Of a DNA stretch of 34,125 nt, positions 1 through 9,833 are shown piece after piece. Source of the DNA: Lachnospiraceae bacterium (GTDB taxonomy: Bacteria > Bacillota > Clostridia > Lachnospirales > Lachnospiraceae); contig JAEEGO010000083.1 of assembly GCA_016280355.1 (NCBI GenBank), positions 1 to 34,125 on the forward strand. The letters are read 5' to 3'. Under the pieces are notes generated by a model. The model was not told the origin of the DNA. It made no database searches and saw only the letters and a list, made by a program, of their open reading frames with translations. How positions within the stretch are numbered: position 1 is the first letter of the stretch; every line of letters begins with the position of its first letter. A program made the translations under genes and the position numbers.

Positions 1-150
1 AGTTTTTATATACACAGGGCATTTTTAAGCCAAAGGGGAACCAGACCCAAGGGAGACCCCTGAAAAAGAGGGGACATAATTCAGAAAATAGATTTTTGAA
101 AGTCCCCCGAAAGGAGTCCGGAACCCCCGGCAAATTGAATTCGTTTTTGG
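1..150. repeat. Left copy of an imperfect 150-bp direct repeat at the window ends
   Basis: agtttttatatacacagggcattttta...gggacataattcag matches 33976-34125 without gaps; about 6 mismatches in the first 90 nt, about 21 in the last 60. Confidence 0.9.
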
Positions 151-178
151 TCGTAAACGGCCACGGAAGGAAAATCAC

Positions 179-1435
179 TTGAGAATCATCCAGAGGGACA
201 TTGCTGATCTAATACCATACCCCAAGAACCCCCGGAAAAATGATCGAGCCGTTGACAAGGTCGCGAGCTCGATCAGGGAGTTCGGCTTCAAGGTTCCGGT
301 CGTCATCGACAAGGACGGCGTGATAGTCGCAGGCCACACTCGGGTGAAGGCAGCGGAGCAGCTGGGGATCAAAGAGATCCCGTGCATCGTGGCGGATGAT
401 CTCACCGAGGAGCAGATCAAAGCCTTCCGACTCGCGGACAATAAGACGGCCGAGTTCGCCGAATGGGACTTCGAGATCCTGGCGGAGGAGCTGGCCGACA
501 TCAACGACATAGACATGAGCGAATTCGGATTCGACACGCAATTCATCCCGGAAGAGGAGGAGATCGTTGATGACGAATTCGAGGACATAGAAAAACTCGA
601 GGGACACTATGGCGTGCCATATCAGGGAAACAAGAGCCGGATCGCGGACATCATAATATCCATACTTCCGGCGGGGCAGCGCCTCGTAGATTTATTCGGG
701 GGGGGTGGTGCAATCACTCATTGTGCCATGCTTTCCGAGAAGTGGGAGAGCTTTTTATATAACGACCTGAACGAGATGATCACAGGGCTCTTCATGGATG
801 CCGTTCATGGCGTATATCATGACGAGCATCGCGTGATAACCAGAGAAGACTTCGATGAGCTGAAAGATACCGATGCCTATGTAAAATACATCTGGTCATT
901 CGGGAATAATGGCTCTGCTTATCTCTGGGGAAAAGACATCGAGGAGATAAAATGCACAGCGTGCCACGCGCTCATGGATGAAGAGCTGCACGACAGAAGG
1001 CTCGCATATATCCATTTTGTGAAAGCACTGGAGGCCGGAAGGCCGACGAGCATCAATCGCCTTCAGGCGATCGAGCATCTACAAGCGCTCACGCAGCTGG
1101 AAGCTCTACAGAGGCTGGAAGCTCTACAGAGGCTGGAAGCGACAAATTTTGACTATCACGAATACGAATACCGGCCCGGCGATGTCGTATATTGCGACGT
1201 TCCCTACGAGGTGATCGGAAAGAATCGATGTAATGATTATGGAGTCACGTTCGACTCGCTGGCATTTTACGAATGGGCCAAGGCTCAACCGTATCAGGTA
1301 TTCTTTTCGAGCTATGAAATATCAGACGAGAGCTTCTTCTCCAAGAAGGTGAAGTCGGTGCAGAGTCTGATCGGAGCAAACACCAACGGGAAAAAGGTGA
1401 ACGAATACCTTTACAGCAACAGAGAATTCGCATGA
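179..1435 (+). CDS. ParB N-terminal domain fused to a D12/Dam-like DNA adenine methyltransferase
   Basis: N-term ParB-like (DLIPYPKNPRKND...VIVAGHTRVKAAEQLG); C-term GVPYQGNKSRIADII, LVDLFGGGGA, VVYCDVPYE; TTG start with upstream GGAAGG. Confidence 0.85.
   Translation: MRIIQRDIADLIPYPKNPRKNDRAVDKVASSIREFGFKVPVVIDKDGVIVAGHTRVKAAEQLGIKEIPCIVADDLTEEQIKAFRLADNKTAEFAEWDFEILAEELADINDIDMSEFGFDTQFIPEEEEIVDDEFEDIEKLEGHYGVPYQGNKSRIADIIISILPAGQRLVDLFGGGGAITHCAMLSEKWESFLYNDLNEMITGLFMDAVHGVYHDEHRVITREDFDELKDTDAYVKYIWSFGNNGSAYLWGKDIEEIKCTACHALMDEELHDRRLAYIHFVKALEAGRPTSINRLQAIEHLQALTQLEALQRLEALQRLEATNFDYHEYEYRPGDVVYCDVPYEVIGKNRCNDYGVTFDSLAFYEWAKAQPYQVFFSSYEISDESFFSKKVKSVQSLIGANTNGKKVNEYLYSNREFA
1059..1140 (+). 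repeat. In-frame tandem repeat, 18-bp exact unit plus degenerate upstream units
   Basis: gctggaagctctacagag at 1096-1113 and 1114-1131, partial 1132-1140; peptide LQALTQLEALQRLEALQRLEA. Confidence 0.85.
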
Positions 1436-1794
1436 AAAAAAAGACGTGGAAAGCCAGGATAAAAAAAGCCTGTACTGATGCAGGCACATATAGGCCATTC
1501 TTCGACACCGTGATCGACGAGCTCGCTTCGATCATGGAGCGGCGCGACATGGCCGTGGAGGCATTCGAGAAAGCCGGGGGACATGTGCTCGTAAAGCACA
1601 CCAACAAGAACGGCTCAACAAACATCGAGCAGAATCCGGCTCTCCGTCTCGTGAACGACCTGAACAGAGACTCGCTCGCATACTGGAGAGACCTCGGACT
1701 GACACCGGCAGGGCTGAAGCGACTCAATGAGAATCTGCTCAGGCCCGAGGAGAAAAAGACCTTTGCGGACGCTCTCGCTGATCTGGGGATCTGA
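1432..1794 (+). CDS. Terminase small subunit (P27-like)
   Basis: 120 aa directly upstream of terL; size and context; ATGA overlap with upstream gene. Confidence 0.75.
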   Translation: MKKKTWKARIKKACTDAGTYRPFFDTVIDELASIMERRDMAVEAFEKAGGHVLVKHTNKNGSTNIEQNPALRLVNDLNRDSLAYWRDLGLTPAGLKRLNENLLRPEEKKTFADALADLGI

Positions 1795-1796
1795 CC

Positions 1797-3530
1797 ATGC
1801 AGGCCAAGCACTACGCGGACAGAGTCAAAAAATACGCCCAGAAGGTAGTCGATGGCAAGATCATCATTGGAAACGATGCAGTCAACGCCTGCAAGCGGTT
1901 CCTTAAAGACTTAAAGCGAAAGGATCTCGAGTATAGGACAAAGCAACCGGACGCAGCCATCTCCCTCATGGAGGGGCTTTTCGTACACAGGAAGGGCGAA
2001 GCCCTCGACGGCTCTCCGCTCCTGGGGCATCCGTTCAAGCTCGACGACTGGGAGATCTTCATCGTCTACAATCTGCTCGGCTTCTGGTACAAGGGAACCG
2101 AGGAAAGGCGCTACAAAGAGGCGCTGATCATGACCGGCCGAAAGAACGGCAAGACGAGCTTCATCGGCTCGCTCTCATTCGCGGTCGCGATCATACAAAG
2201 ACACTCAGGCTCGACGATCTACGTCGTGGCAGCGGCATTGAAGCAGGCCCTCGAGAGCTTTCAGTTCATCATATTCTCGCTGAAATACAAGGGCATCATC
2301 GACGACTTCGAGGTGAAGGACAATTCCTTCGAGCACTCGATCAAGTACGAGTTCATGAAAGGCGGACGACCTGACGGCACCATCGAGATCCAGATCATGG
2401 CATCGAATCCGGACGCTCAGGATTCCTTCAACTGCAACTTCGCCATCGCTGACGAGGTCGCAGCATATAAAAAGGCGTCGCAGTACAACCGATTCAAGGA
2501 AGCGCAGGCGGCCTATACGAACCGGCTCATGATCGGCATCACTACGGCCGGAGACAACATGAATTCGTTCGGATACGAGCGGATGGAGTACGCGTGCAAG
2601 GTAGCGAGAGGCACCGTCAAGGATGACAGCTTCTTCTCCTTCGTCTGCAGGGCGGATCAGAATCAAAAAGGCTATGTGGATTTCACGAGCGAGATCCAGC
2701 ACCGGAAGGCGAACCCCTCCTTCGGAGTAACGATCCGCCCCAAAGACATCATGAACGACGCGCTGCAGGCACAGAATTCTCCGAGACTGAGGAAGGACTT
2801 CCTCTCCCGGAGATTAAACATATACACGGCAGCATACAAGGCATGGTTCGACGTGGACGAGTGCCGGGCAAGTGACATTCAATACCACTGGACACTCGAG
2901 GAGCTGGCGAAGTCCGGCGTGAGCTGGTATGGCGGAGCTGATCTGTCGAGAATGTACGACCTGACAGCTGCTGCTCTATACGGGCAGTATCAGGGCGTTG
3001 ACGTAGTGATCACGCACGCGTTCTTCCCTGTCACGCAGGCGGCCACCAAGGCCGAGGAGGACAACATCCCTCTGTACGGATGGCAGGATGATGGCTGGCT
3101 GACCATGTGTGGACAGGCCACAATCAACATCTCCGACATCGTCAACTGGTTCGTCGAGATGCGGAACATGGGATTCAATATCCGCTGCGTCGGACATGAC
3201 AGAAAATTCGCCGGTGAGGAATACTTCCCGGAGATGCAGAAGGCCGGATTCTATATCGAGGATCAGCCACAATACTATTACCTGAAGAGTCAGGGCTTCC
3301 GACACATCGAGAAAGCCATCAAGGACGGCAAATTCTATTATTTGCATTCAGAGGCGTATGAATACTGCATCTCGAACGTATCTGCGATAGAAAAGACCGA
3401 CGACGCGGTCAAATACGACAAGATTCAACCGGAACAGCGCATTGACCTATTTGATGCGAGCGTCTTCGCTTGCGTCAAATACCTAAATCAGGCCGAAAAG
3501 GAAAAACAGGCGGCCGACTGGTGGAAATAA
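1797..3530 (+). CDS. terL: Terminase large subunit
   Basis: Walker A-like MTGRKNGKTSFIG, Walker B-like FAIADEVAA, C-terminal nuclease-like GGADLSRMYDLTA. Confidence 0.95.
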   Translation: MQAKHYADRVKKYAQKVVDGKIIIGNDAVNACKRFLKDLKRKDLEYRTKQPDAAISLMEGLFVHRKGEALDGSPLLGHPFKLDDWEIFIVYNLLGFWYKGTEERRYKEALIMTGRKNGKTSFIGSLSFAVAIIQRHSGSTIYVVAAALKQALESFQFIIFSLKYKGIIDDFEVKDNSFEHSIKYEFMKGGRPDGTIEIQIMASNPDAQDSFNCNFAIADEVAAYKKASQYNRFKEAQAAYTNRLMIGITTAGDNMNSFGYERMEYACKVARGTVKDDSFFSFVCRADQNQKGYVDFTSEIQHRKANPSFGVTIRPKDIMNDALQAQNSPRLRKDFLSRRLNIYTAAYKAWFDVDECRASDIQYHWTLEELAKSGVSWYGGADLSRMYDLTAAALYGQYQGVDVVITHAFFPVTQAATKAEEDNIPLYGWQDDGWLTMCGQATINISDIVNWFVEMRNMGFNIRCVGHDRKFAGEEYFPEMQKAGFYIEDQPQYYYLKSQGFRHIEKAIKDGKFYYLHSEAYEYCISNVSAIEKTDDAVKYDKIQPEQRIDLFDASVFACVKYLNQAEKEKQAADWWK

Positions 3531-4724
3531 ATGAGCAAAAGACGACAGAAAAGAGAAAATGGAACCCCGAAAAGGCCCGACAACGCCGTCGCGTTCCTCG
3601 TGACGGATGCCGGAGAGGATATATGTGTCTCAGGATACACATCCCTCGACCACAATCCGGAGATCATGACTGCCTGCAGGACGATCGCGGAGCTGATAGG
3701 CTCCATCACGATCCATCTCATGGCAAACACTGAAAACGGAGACGTTCGCGTAGTGAATGAGCTCTCCAGAGCAATCGACATCGATCCTATATCGACCATG
3801 ACGCGCTCTCACTGGATGGAAAGCATCGTGATGAACATGCTCCTTTACGGGAACGGCAACTCTATTGTGTGGCCGCATACATGGGATGGACTCCTGAGAT
3901 CTCTGGAGCCGATAGCTGCGGAAAGAGTGCTCCTTCAGCCTGACACGGACAATCCATATCGATATTACAAGATCCTGATCGACGGAGTGGCACATTCTCC
4001 CGAGAATATGCTGCATTTTACATACAATCCGGATGACGTCTATCTCTGGAAGGGCAGAGGTCTCCGCGTATCACTCAAAGACGTGGCCATGAATCTCAAA
4101 CAGGCAGCGGCCACAGAGAAGGGATTCATGGAGTCGAAGTGGAAGCCGTCTCTGATCGTCAAGGTTGATGCCATGACGAACGAATTCTCCGGGCCGGAGG
4201 GCAGACGTAAGCTCCGCGAAGACTATCTGGAGACCGGAGAAGTCGGAGCGCCCTGGATAATCCCGGCGCAGCAGTTCGACGTCAAGGAAGTGAGGCCCCT
4301 CTCACTGTCAGATCTCGCAATCTCCGACATGGTACAGCTCGACAAGAGAGCCGTCGCGTCAATCGTCGGCGTGCCTCCGTTCGTGCTCGGAGTCGGAGAC
4401 TACAGCCAGAAAGCGTGGAACAACTTCATTCAGAACAAGATCCGGCCGATCTGCATCGCTATCGCGCAGGAGATGACAAAGAAGCTCATTCTGAGCCCGA
4501 AAATGTATCTGCGATTCAACACATTATCGCTCATGGACTGGGATCTCCAGACAATCTCCACGGTATTCGGAGCACTGTCTGATCGCGGAATGGTCAGCGG
4601 TAACGAGGTGAGGGACAGACTCGGTATGAGTCCCGTGGACGGGCTCGACGAGTACCGGATACTCGAGAATTATATAGGCATAGACTACACGAACCAGCAA
4701 AAGAAACTCATTCAGGAGGACTGA
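3531..4724 (+). CDS. Phage portal protein (HK97 family)
   Basis: 397 aa after terL; typical portal features (WKPSLIVKVDAM, VGVPPFVLGVGDYSQKAWNNFIQNKIRPI). Confidence 0.93.
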   Translation: MSKRRQKRENGTPKRPDNAVAFLVTDAGEDICVSGYTSLDHNPEIMTACRTIAELIGSITIHLMANTENGDVRVVNELSRAIDIDPISTMTRSHWMESIVMNMLLYGNGNSIVWPHTWDGLLRSLEPIAAERVLLQPDTDNPYRYYKILIDGVAHSPENMLHFTYNPDDVYLWKGRGLRVSLKDVAMNLKQAAATEKGFMESKWKPSLIVKVDAMTNEFSGPEGRRKLREDYLETGEVGAPWIIPAQQFDVKEVRPLSLSDLAISDMVQLDKRAVASIVGVPPFVLGVGDYSQKAWNNFIQNKIRPICIAIAQEMTKKLILSPKMYLRFNTLSLMDWDLQTISTVFGALSDRGMVSGNEVRDRLGMSPVDGLDEYRILENYIGIDYTNQQKKLIQED

Positions 4725-4725
4725 C

Positions 4726-5328
4726 ATGGACAGAGACATCAGACAGACGCGGAGCATCGCGTCATATTTCACAACGCGGGAAGACGGCGAAGATCTCCAC
4801 ATTGAAGGATACTTCGCCGTATTTAATAGCAACTACGACATAGGCCCCGGCATGAGCGAGTCCATCGCTCCGGGAGCGTTCAGAAACACGCTCGCGGAGG
4901 ACATCAGGGCTCTGGTCAACCATGACACGACACTCGTGCTCGGACGGACATCTGCACACACACTCGAGCTTCGCGAAGATGAGCGCGGTCTCTGGGGACG
5001 GATCAGTGTCAATCCGAAAGACACTGACGCCATGAACCTGTACGAACGCGTGAAGCGTGGCGACGTGTCGCAGTGCTCGTTCGGATTCGAGATCATCCGC
5101 GAAGATACCGAGATCGGAGAGGATGGAAGCGTTCATTGGACAATCAGAGAAGTCCGGCTCTACGAGGTCAGCTGCTGCACATTCCCGGCTTACGAAAACA
5201 CAAATATCTCCGCGAGAGAAGAACAGCGCAAGGAGATCCTGAAGCGCGAAACCGAAGCGTGGAGAGCAAAGATGAAAGAGAGGTTAAAAAATGGCACTGA
5301 GAGCAATCATGCTGAAGAAGAAGATTGA
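4726..5328 (+). CDS. HK97-type prohead protease
   Basis: IEGYFAVFNSNYDIGPGMSESIAPGAF...LVNHDTTLVLGRTSAHTLEL; between portal and capsid. Confidence 0.93.
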   Translation: MDRDIRQTRSIASYFTTREDGEDLHIEGYFAVFNSNYDIGPGMSESIAPGAFRNTLAEDIRALVNHDTTLVLGRTSAHTLELREDERGLWGRISVNPKDTDAMNLYERVKRGDVSQCSFGFEIIREDTEIGEDGSVHWTIREVRLYEVSCCTFPAYENTNISAREEQRKEILKRETEAWRAKMKERLKNGTESNHAEEED

Positions 5329-6697
5329 TGACAAGAAGAAGGAGCTCGAGGCGCTTCGCGCCAAGGACGCAGACTTCGAGAAGCGCGAGGCTGATCTGGA
5401 GTCATCAATAAACGAGGCCGAGACTGACGAGGAAAAGGCTGCAGTCGAGGACGAGGTCGGCAAGTTCGACGAGGAAAAGAGGGCCCACGATGAGGCGAAG
5501 ACCAATCTCGAGGGCGAGGTAGGCGATCTCGAGGCCGAGCTGAAGGGCATCGAGGAAGCTGATGAGGCAAGAGCAAAAGTAGTTCCGGCAACGGAAGAAA
5601 GGACAAAAGAGATGAACGTAGAGCACACTGTAGAAGGAAACAAGACCGAGAGGAAGCATGGATTCGACATGATCATGCAGCGCGAGGACGTGAAGGCATG
5701 GCTCGGAGAGATCCGCGCACACATTAAGGAGAAGAGGGAGATGACGAACGTCGGCCTGACCATCCCCGAGGTATTCCTGGGAATGCTGAGACAGAACATC
5801 GAGAGATACTCGAAGCTCTACAGACACGTCAACGTCAGGCCCGTGAACGGTACAGCTCGCGAGGTCATCATGGGATCAGTTCCCGAGGGCGTGTGGACAG
5901 AGTGCTGCGCGAATCTGAACGAGCTGTCTCTCGTATTCAACGACGTAGAGGCTGACTGCTACAAGGTCGGCGGATACTTCAAGGTCTGCAATGCAGCTCT
6001 GGAAGACAACGACGTGCAGCTCGCATCCAACATCCTCGAGTGCATCGGTGAGGCCATAGGTCTCGCGCTCGACAAGGCTATCCTGTACGGAAAGAACGGC
6101 GTCAACACTCAGAAGATGCCCCAGGGTATCATGAGCCGTCTCGTGCAGACATCCAAGCCTGACAGCTATCCTGCTACAGCCAGGGAATGGGTGGATCTCC
6201 ACACATCAAACATCAGGACGATCGGATCATCTGTCCTTCCCGTAGGTGGCATCGACCTCTACAAGGACATCGTGAAGGAGTCCTCTGCTATAAAGGGCAA
6301 GTATGCCCGCGGACGCAAGACCTGGGTCATGAACGAGAAGACCTACACTGACCTCGTGGCTGAGGGCATGAGCATCAACGCTGCAGGCGTGATCGTGAGC
6401 GCTACAAACGGCACAATGCCCGTGCTCGGCGGAGATCTCGAAGTCCTCGACTTCATTCCTGACGGAGTCATCATCGGCGGATACTTCGAGCTCTATCTCC
6501 TCGCAGAGAGAGCAGGAACGAGGTTCGCTCAGTCTGAGCACGCGTACTTCGTGCAGGATCAGACAGTGTTCAAGGGCACCGCAAGATATGACGGACAGCC
6601 TGTTATCGCCGAGGCATTCATGGCAATCGGTATCAATGGCGCTACGCCGACAGCGACCATGACCTTCGCATCTGACACAGCGAACCAGGGGGCATGA
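5291..6697 (+). CDS. Major capsid protein (HK97 fold) with N-terminal coiled-coil delta domain
   Basis: charged coiled-coil N-terminus then capsid-like domain (LDKAILYGKNGVNTQKMPQGIM...); position; start may be 5309. Confidence 0.93.
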   Translation: MALRAIMLKKKIDDKKKELEALRAKDADFEKREADLESSINEAETDEEKAAVEDEVGKFDEEKRAHDEAKTNLEGEVGDLEAELKGIEEADEARAKVVPATEERTKEMNVEHTVEGNKTERKHGFDMIMQREDVKAWLGEIRAHIKEKREMTNVGLTIPEVFLGMLRQNIERYSKLYRHVNVRPVNGTAREVIMGSVPEGVWTECCANLNELSLVFNDVEADCYKVGGYFKVCNAALEDNDVQLASNILECIGEAIGLALDKAILYGKNGVNTQKMPQGIMSRLVQTSKPDSYPATAREWVDLHTSNIRTIGSSVLPVGGIDLYKDIVKESSAIKGKYARGRKTWVMNEKTYTDLVAEGMSINAAGVIVSATNGTMPVLGGDLEVLDFIPDGVIIGGYFELYLLAERAGTRFAQSEHAYFVQDQTVFKGTARYDGQPVIAEAFMAIGINGATPTATMTFASDTANQGA

Positions 6698-7023
6698 TGT
6701 ATCGCGTCATATCCTACTTCATAGACCTTCAGGACGGAGAGCATCCCTACAATGTAGGCGATGCTTTCCCCCGTGAGGGGCATTCGGTCAGTGAAGAGAG
6801 AATCGCGGAGCTTTCAAGCTCGAGGAACAAGAGGAAGAAGCCCCTCATCGAAAAGGTGGAAGTTGCGCCGGTGCAACCGGAGAAAGCTGAAAAAGCCCCG
6901 GAGGCGGAGCCCGTAAAGGAGGAGCCGAAGAAGGCGAAGGTGGCAGCGGTACAAAAGGAGGCCAAAAGTGACAGATCAAGAGCTTCTGGCAATGCTCAAA
7001 GCAAATCTCGAAAAAAGAAATAG
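6694..7023 (+). CDS. Hypothetical head-region protein with Lys/Ala/Glu-rich tail
   Basis: ORF with ATGA overlap to capsid gene. Confidence 0.6.
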   Translation: MMYRVISYFIDLQDGEHPYNVGDAFPREGHSVSEERIAELSSSRNKRKKPLIEKVEVAPVQPEKAEKAPEAEPVKEEPKKAKVAAVQKEAKSDRSRASGNAQSKSRKKK

Positions 7024-7279
7024 TGTCAACGACCCATATCTGACACAGCTGATCACTGCAGCCAAGGCAGCCATCAAGCGCGAGGGAATAACCCTGTCAG
7101 AGAGCGACTACAGCGTGGACGAAGCGAACGTGATCGTGATGTATGCGGCCTATCTGTACGAGATGCGCCGGCCCGTCGAAGGACGGACGGACACTCTCAA
7201 TCCGCAGGGAATGCCGTATATGCTCAGATACGCGCTGAATAACATGCTCTTCGCTCAGAAGATGGGAGGCGCGTCATGA
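6968..7279 (+). CDS. Head-tail connector (gp6-like)
   Basis: 103 aa, position after capsid, helical sequence MTDQELLAMLKANLEKRN. Confidence 0.7.
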   Translation: MTDQELLAMLKANLEKRNSVNDPYLTQLITAAKAAIKREGITLSESDYSVDEANVIVMYAAYLYEMRRPVEGRTDTLNPQGMPYMLRYALNNMLFAQKMGGAS

Positions 7280-7653
7280 TGGACGCAGGAATCGTCACGG
7301 TATGCACACTCGAAGACACAGCTGAGCCCGGCAATATGCCGAAGCCGAAGCTGGTGCCTCTGGTATATGAGGACGAGGAGCTGTCGTGGGGATTCGAAGA
7401 GCGCACTGTAGGGCTTAATCGGCAATATCAGGCCAAGGGAGTCTCGGAGCGCGTGGATATGCTCATCCGTATATGGAGAGCGCCTGTCCGCATAGGGATG
7501 TATGCGGTTCTGACGGACTACGAAGGGCAGGAAAACCCCGAGGGCGACCAGTACAGAATCGACAATGTCCAGCAGATCCTCGACGCCAACGGCCTGAAGG
7601 TGACAGACCTCACTCTGTACAGACTGGAGGAGCTCTATGAAGTCGATAAGTGA
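7276..7653 (+). CDS. Head closure / head-tail adaptor protein
   Basis: 125 aa; canonical position; ATGA overlap. Confidence 0.65.
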   Translation: MMDAGIVTVCTLEDTAEPGNMPKPKLVPLVYEDEELSWGFEERTVGLNRQYQAKGVSERVDMLIRIWRAPVRIGMYAVLTDYEGQENPEGDQYRIDNVQQILDANGLKVTDLTLYRLEELYEVDK

Positions 7654-7972
7654 ACAGCTGAAGAAGATCCGGGACACACTCGGCACGGTATCCGCACCGG
7701 TATATCACTATAAGCGCCCGAACAATCAGAAGCCAAGCTGGATAGTCTGGCAGGAAGACGGCTCCTCGACAGACATGTTGTGGGCGAACAACAGAATGGC
7801 GGAGCAGCAGCTTCATGGCACCATCGACCTGTACACCCTGAACGAGTTCGACCCGGTCATGGACGAAGTACAGACGGCGCTCAATAGCATCATGAAGGGA
7901 TGGTCGCTCCAGTCCGTGGAATACGAGGACGAGACGAACCTCATACACTACGAATGGGAGTGGAGCCTATGA
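7637..7972 (+). CDS. Connector/tail completion-like protein
   Basis: 111 aa; position in connector cluster. Confidence 0.5.
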   Translation: MKSISEQLKKIRDTLGTVSAPVYHYKRPNNQKPSWIVWQEDGSSTDMLWANNRMAEQQLHGTIDLYTLNEFDPVMDEVQTALNSIMKGWSLQSVEYEDETNLIHYEWEWSL

Positions 7973-8442
7973 AGATACAAGTCGGAAAGGGCATGGACGA
8001 ATATCTGGCGAAGCTGGGGAATCTTGAGATCAACGCTCCGGAGATGTGCGAGAAAGCTGTCTTCGATGGCGCCAAGATCGTGGCCGATCAGATAAAAGCC
8101 AACATCAAGGAGATCCCGGTGCAGGACAAGTTCGAAAAGTATGCCACAGGCATCAAAACCATCCAGAAGGAGGGCCTGATCCGGAGCTTCGGAATCGCAA
8201 AGTGCCGCAACGATAACGGATACATCAACGTCAAAGCCGGATTCGATGGCTACAATGCACTCAAGACGAAGAAATATCCGAGCGGACAGCCGAACGCTAT
8301 GATCGCCCGAACCGTCGAGGCTGGAAACAGCCATACAAAAAAGCACCCTTTTGTGGCGCCTGCAGTACGTGCCACCAAGGAAAAAGCGGAGATGGCCATG
8401 CAGATGACCATTGACCAAGAAATCAACAAGATCATGAACTAA
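7969..8442 (+). CDS. HK97 gp10-like tail-component protein
   Basis: ATG at 7969 in frame with the longer ORF; gp10-like N-terminal pattern; position before tail tube. Confidence 0.65.
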   Translation: MKIQVGKGMDEYLAKLGNLEINAPEMCEKAVFDGAKIVADQIKANIKEIPVQDKFEKYATGIKTIQKEGLIRSFGIAKCRNDNGYINVKAGFDGYNALKTKKYPSGQPNAMIARTVEAGNSHTKKHPFVAPAVRATKEKAEMAMQMTIDQEINKIMN

Positions 8443-8456
8443 GGAGGATCGAAAAA

Positions 8457-9467
8457 ATGAAAATACCTTTTGATTTGCAGTTTTTCGCGGCTGGACGCGT
8501 CTGCACAGGCTTCTCTAAGCCTTACGTGGCAAAGTACAACTCCAATGCCGGGATCGTATCATTCACGGAGGGCCGCGTGCTCGCGAGAGGCGTGAGCGTA
8601 TCACTTGAGCCGAACAGCTCGAGCGATAATAAGTTCTACGCGGACAATCAGCTCGCAGAGAGCGCAGACGGAACATTCACATCCGGAACCGTGACCCTGA
8701 CAGTCGACGGCCTCTTCATGGATGCCGAGAGATTCATTCAGGGACTGCCCGCAGCAGGAGCAGATAGCTGGACTAATTACGGAGACGACAAAAAGACTCC
8801 CTATATAGCTATCGGCTACATCGCAAGATACATGAGCGATGGCGTGGAGTCATTCGTCCCCACTATACTCCCGAAGACAAAGTTCGGCCTGTTCAATCAG
8901 TCCGCGCAGACTCAGGGAGAGGAGATCGACTGGCAGACACAGGAGATCTCAGCCAACATCATGAGAGCTGATGATAGCAATCATGACTGGAAGATGGTCG
9001 GATCAGGATACACCACAGAGGCAGAGGCAGAGCAGGCACTCCAGACAAAGCTCGGCATCTACGTGGTCAATCCCGTAGTGGAGCCCGTGGCTGACGGCGT
9101 GACCCTCTTCGGCTCGCTCGTGAGCGCTATGCAGTCAGGCATCAGAGTCGCAGGCGGCAAGATCGTCGGAACCCTCAAGTTCATCGAAGGCGGACTCGCT
9201 GAGAGCGGCCCTCTGGCAGGCGACGGAAACTTCCTCGCTCTGCAGTTCCTGAACATTGACCCGAGGGCGACCTCTGTCCGCGTAGGACTCCAGCCTTCAG
9301 AGGGCACCGGCCTCGTGGAGCTGATAGATGATCCCGACAAGAACGGCGTCTTCAAGATCACAGACAAGAACACGCAGAAGTTCATGGTCGTCTCATCTGA
9401 TGGCACACACACCAGCACGACAGAATACGATCTGAGCGGTCTCACAGTATTGGATGCGGGGGCATAA
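8457..9467 (+). CDS. Major tail (tube) protein
   Basis: 336 aa, phi13-like tail tube features (YADNQLAESADGTFTSGTVTLTVDGL), RBS aggagg. Confidence 0.85.
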   Translation: MKIPFDLQFFAAGRVCTGFSKPYVAKYNSNAGIVSFTEGRVLARGVSVSLEPNSSSDNKFYADNQLAESADGTFTSGTVTLTVDGLFMDAERFIQGLPAAGADSWTNYGDDKKTPYIAIGYIARYMSDGVESFVPTILPKTKFGLFNQSAQTQGEEIDWQTQEISANIMRADDSNHDWKMVGSGYTTEAEAEQALQTKLGIYVVNPVVEPVADGVTLFGSLVSAMQSGIRVAGGKIVGTLKFIEGGLAESGPLAGDGNFLALQFLNIDPRATSVRVGLQPSEGTGLVELIDDPDKNGVFKITDKNTQKFMVVSSDGTHTSTTEYDLSGLTVLDAGA

Positions 9468-9470
9468 GAC

Positions 9471-9833
9471 ATGAAAATCAACGGAAGAGATGTGAGCTTC
9501 CTCCGCACCGTGATGGCGAACTGCAAGATCGCCGAGATCTGTCCTGACGGAGACATCGCGAACGCGAGGATGCTCTTCGAAGGAAATTATCAGGACTCGC
9601 AGAGGACGGCGGCCAAGTTTATGGCGATCATGAGCGAAGGATATGAGGAGAACAAGAAATTCAGAGAAGGCGGGGTCTATGAGCCCCGCCCTCTCACTGA
9701 AGAGGAAGCGCTGAATCTCACGGAAGAGGAATTCAGCGAAGCGTTCGGAGAGGCGATCGAAGCCTATGCCGGAGAAAAACCCTCAGTCGAGGCAGAGCCC
9801 GCCAAGGGCAAAAAAAAAGCACAGACAAAGTAG
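9471..9833 (+). CDS. Tail assembly chaperone (gpG-like)
   Basis: 120 aa between tail tube and tape measure; ends just after A9 run. Confidence 0.8.
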   Translation: MKINGRDVSFLRTVMANCKIAEICPDGDIANARMLFEGNYQDSQRTAAKFMAIMSEGYEENKKFREGGVYEPRPLTEEEALNLTEEEFSEAFGEAIEAYAGEKPSVEAEPAKGKKKAQTK

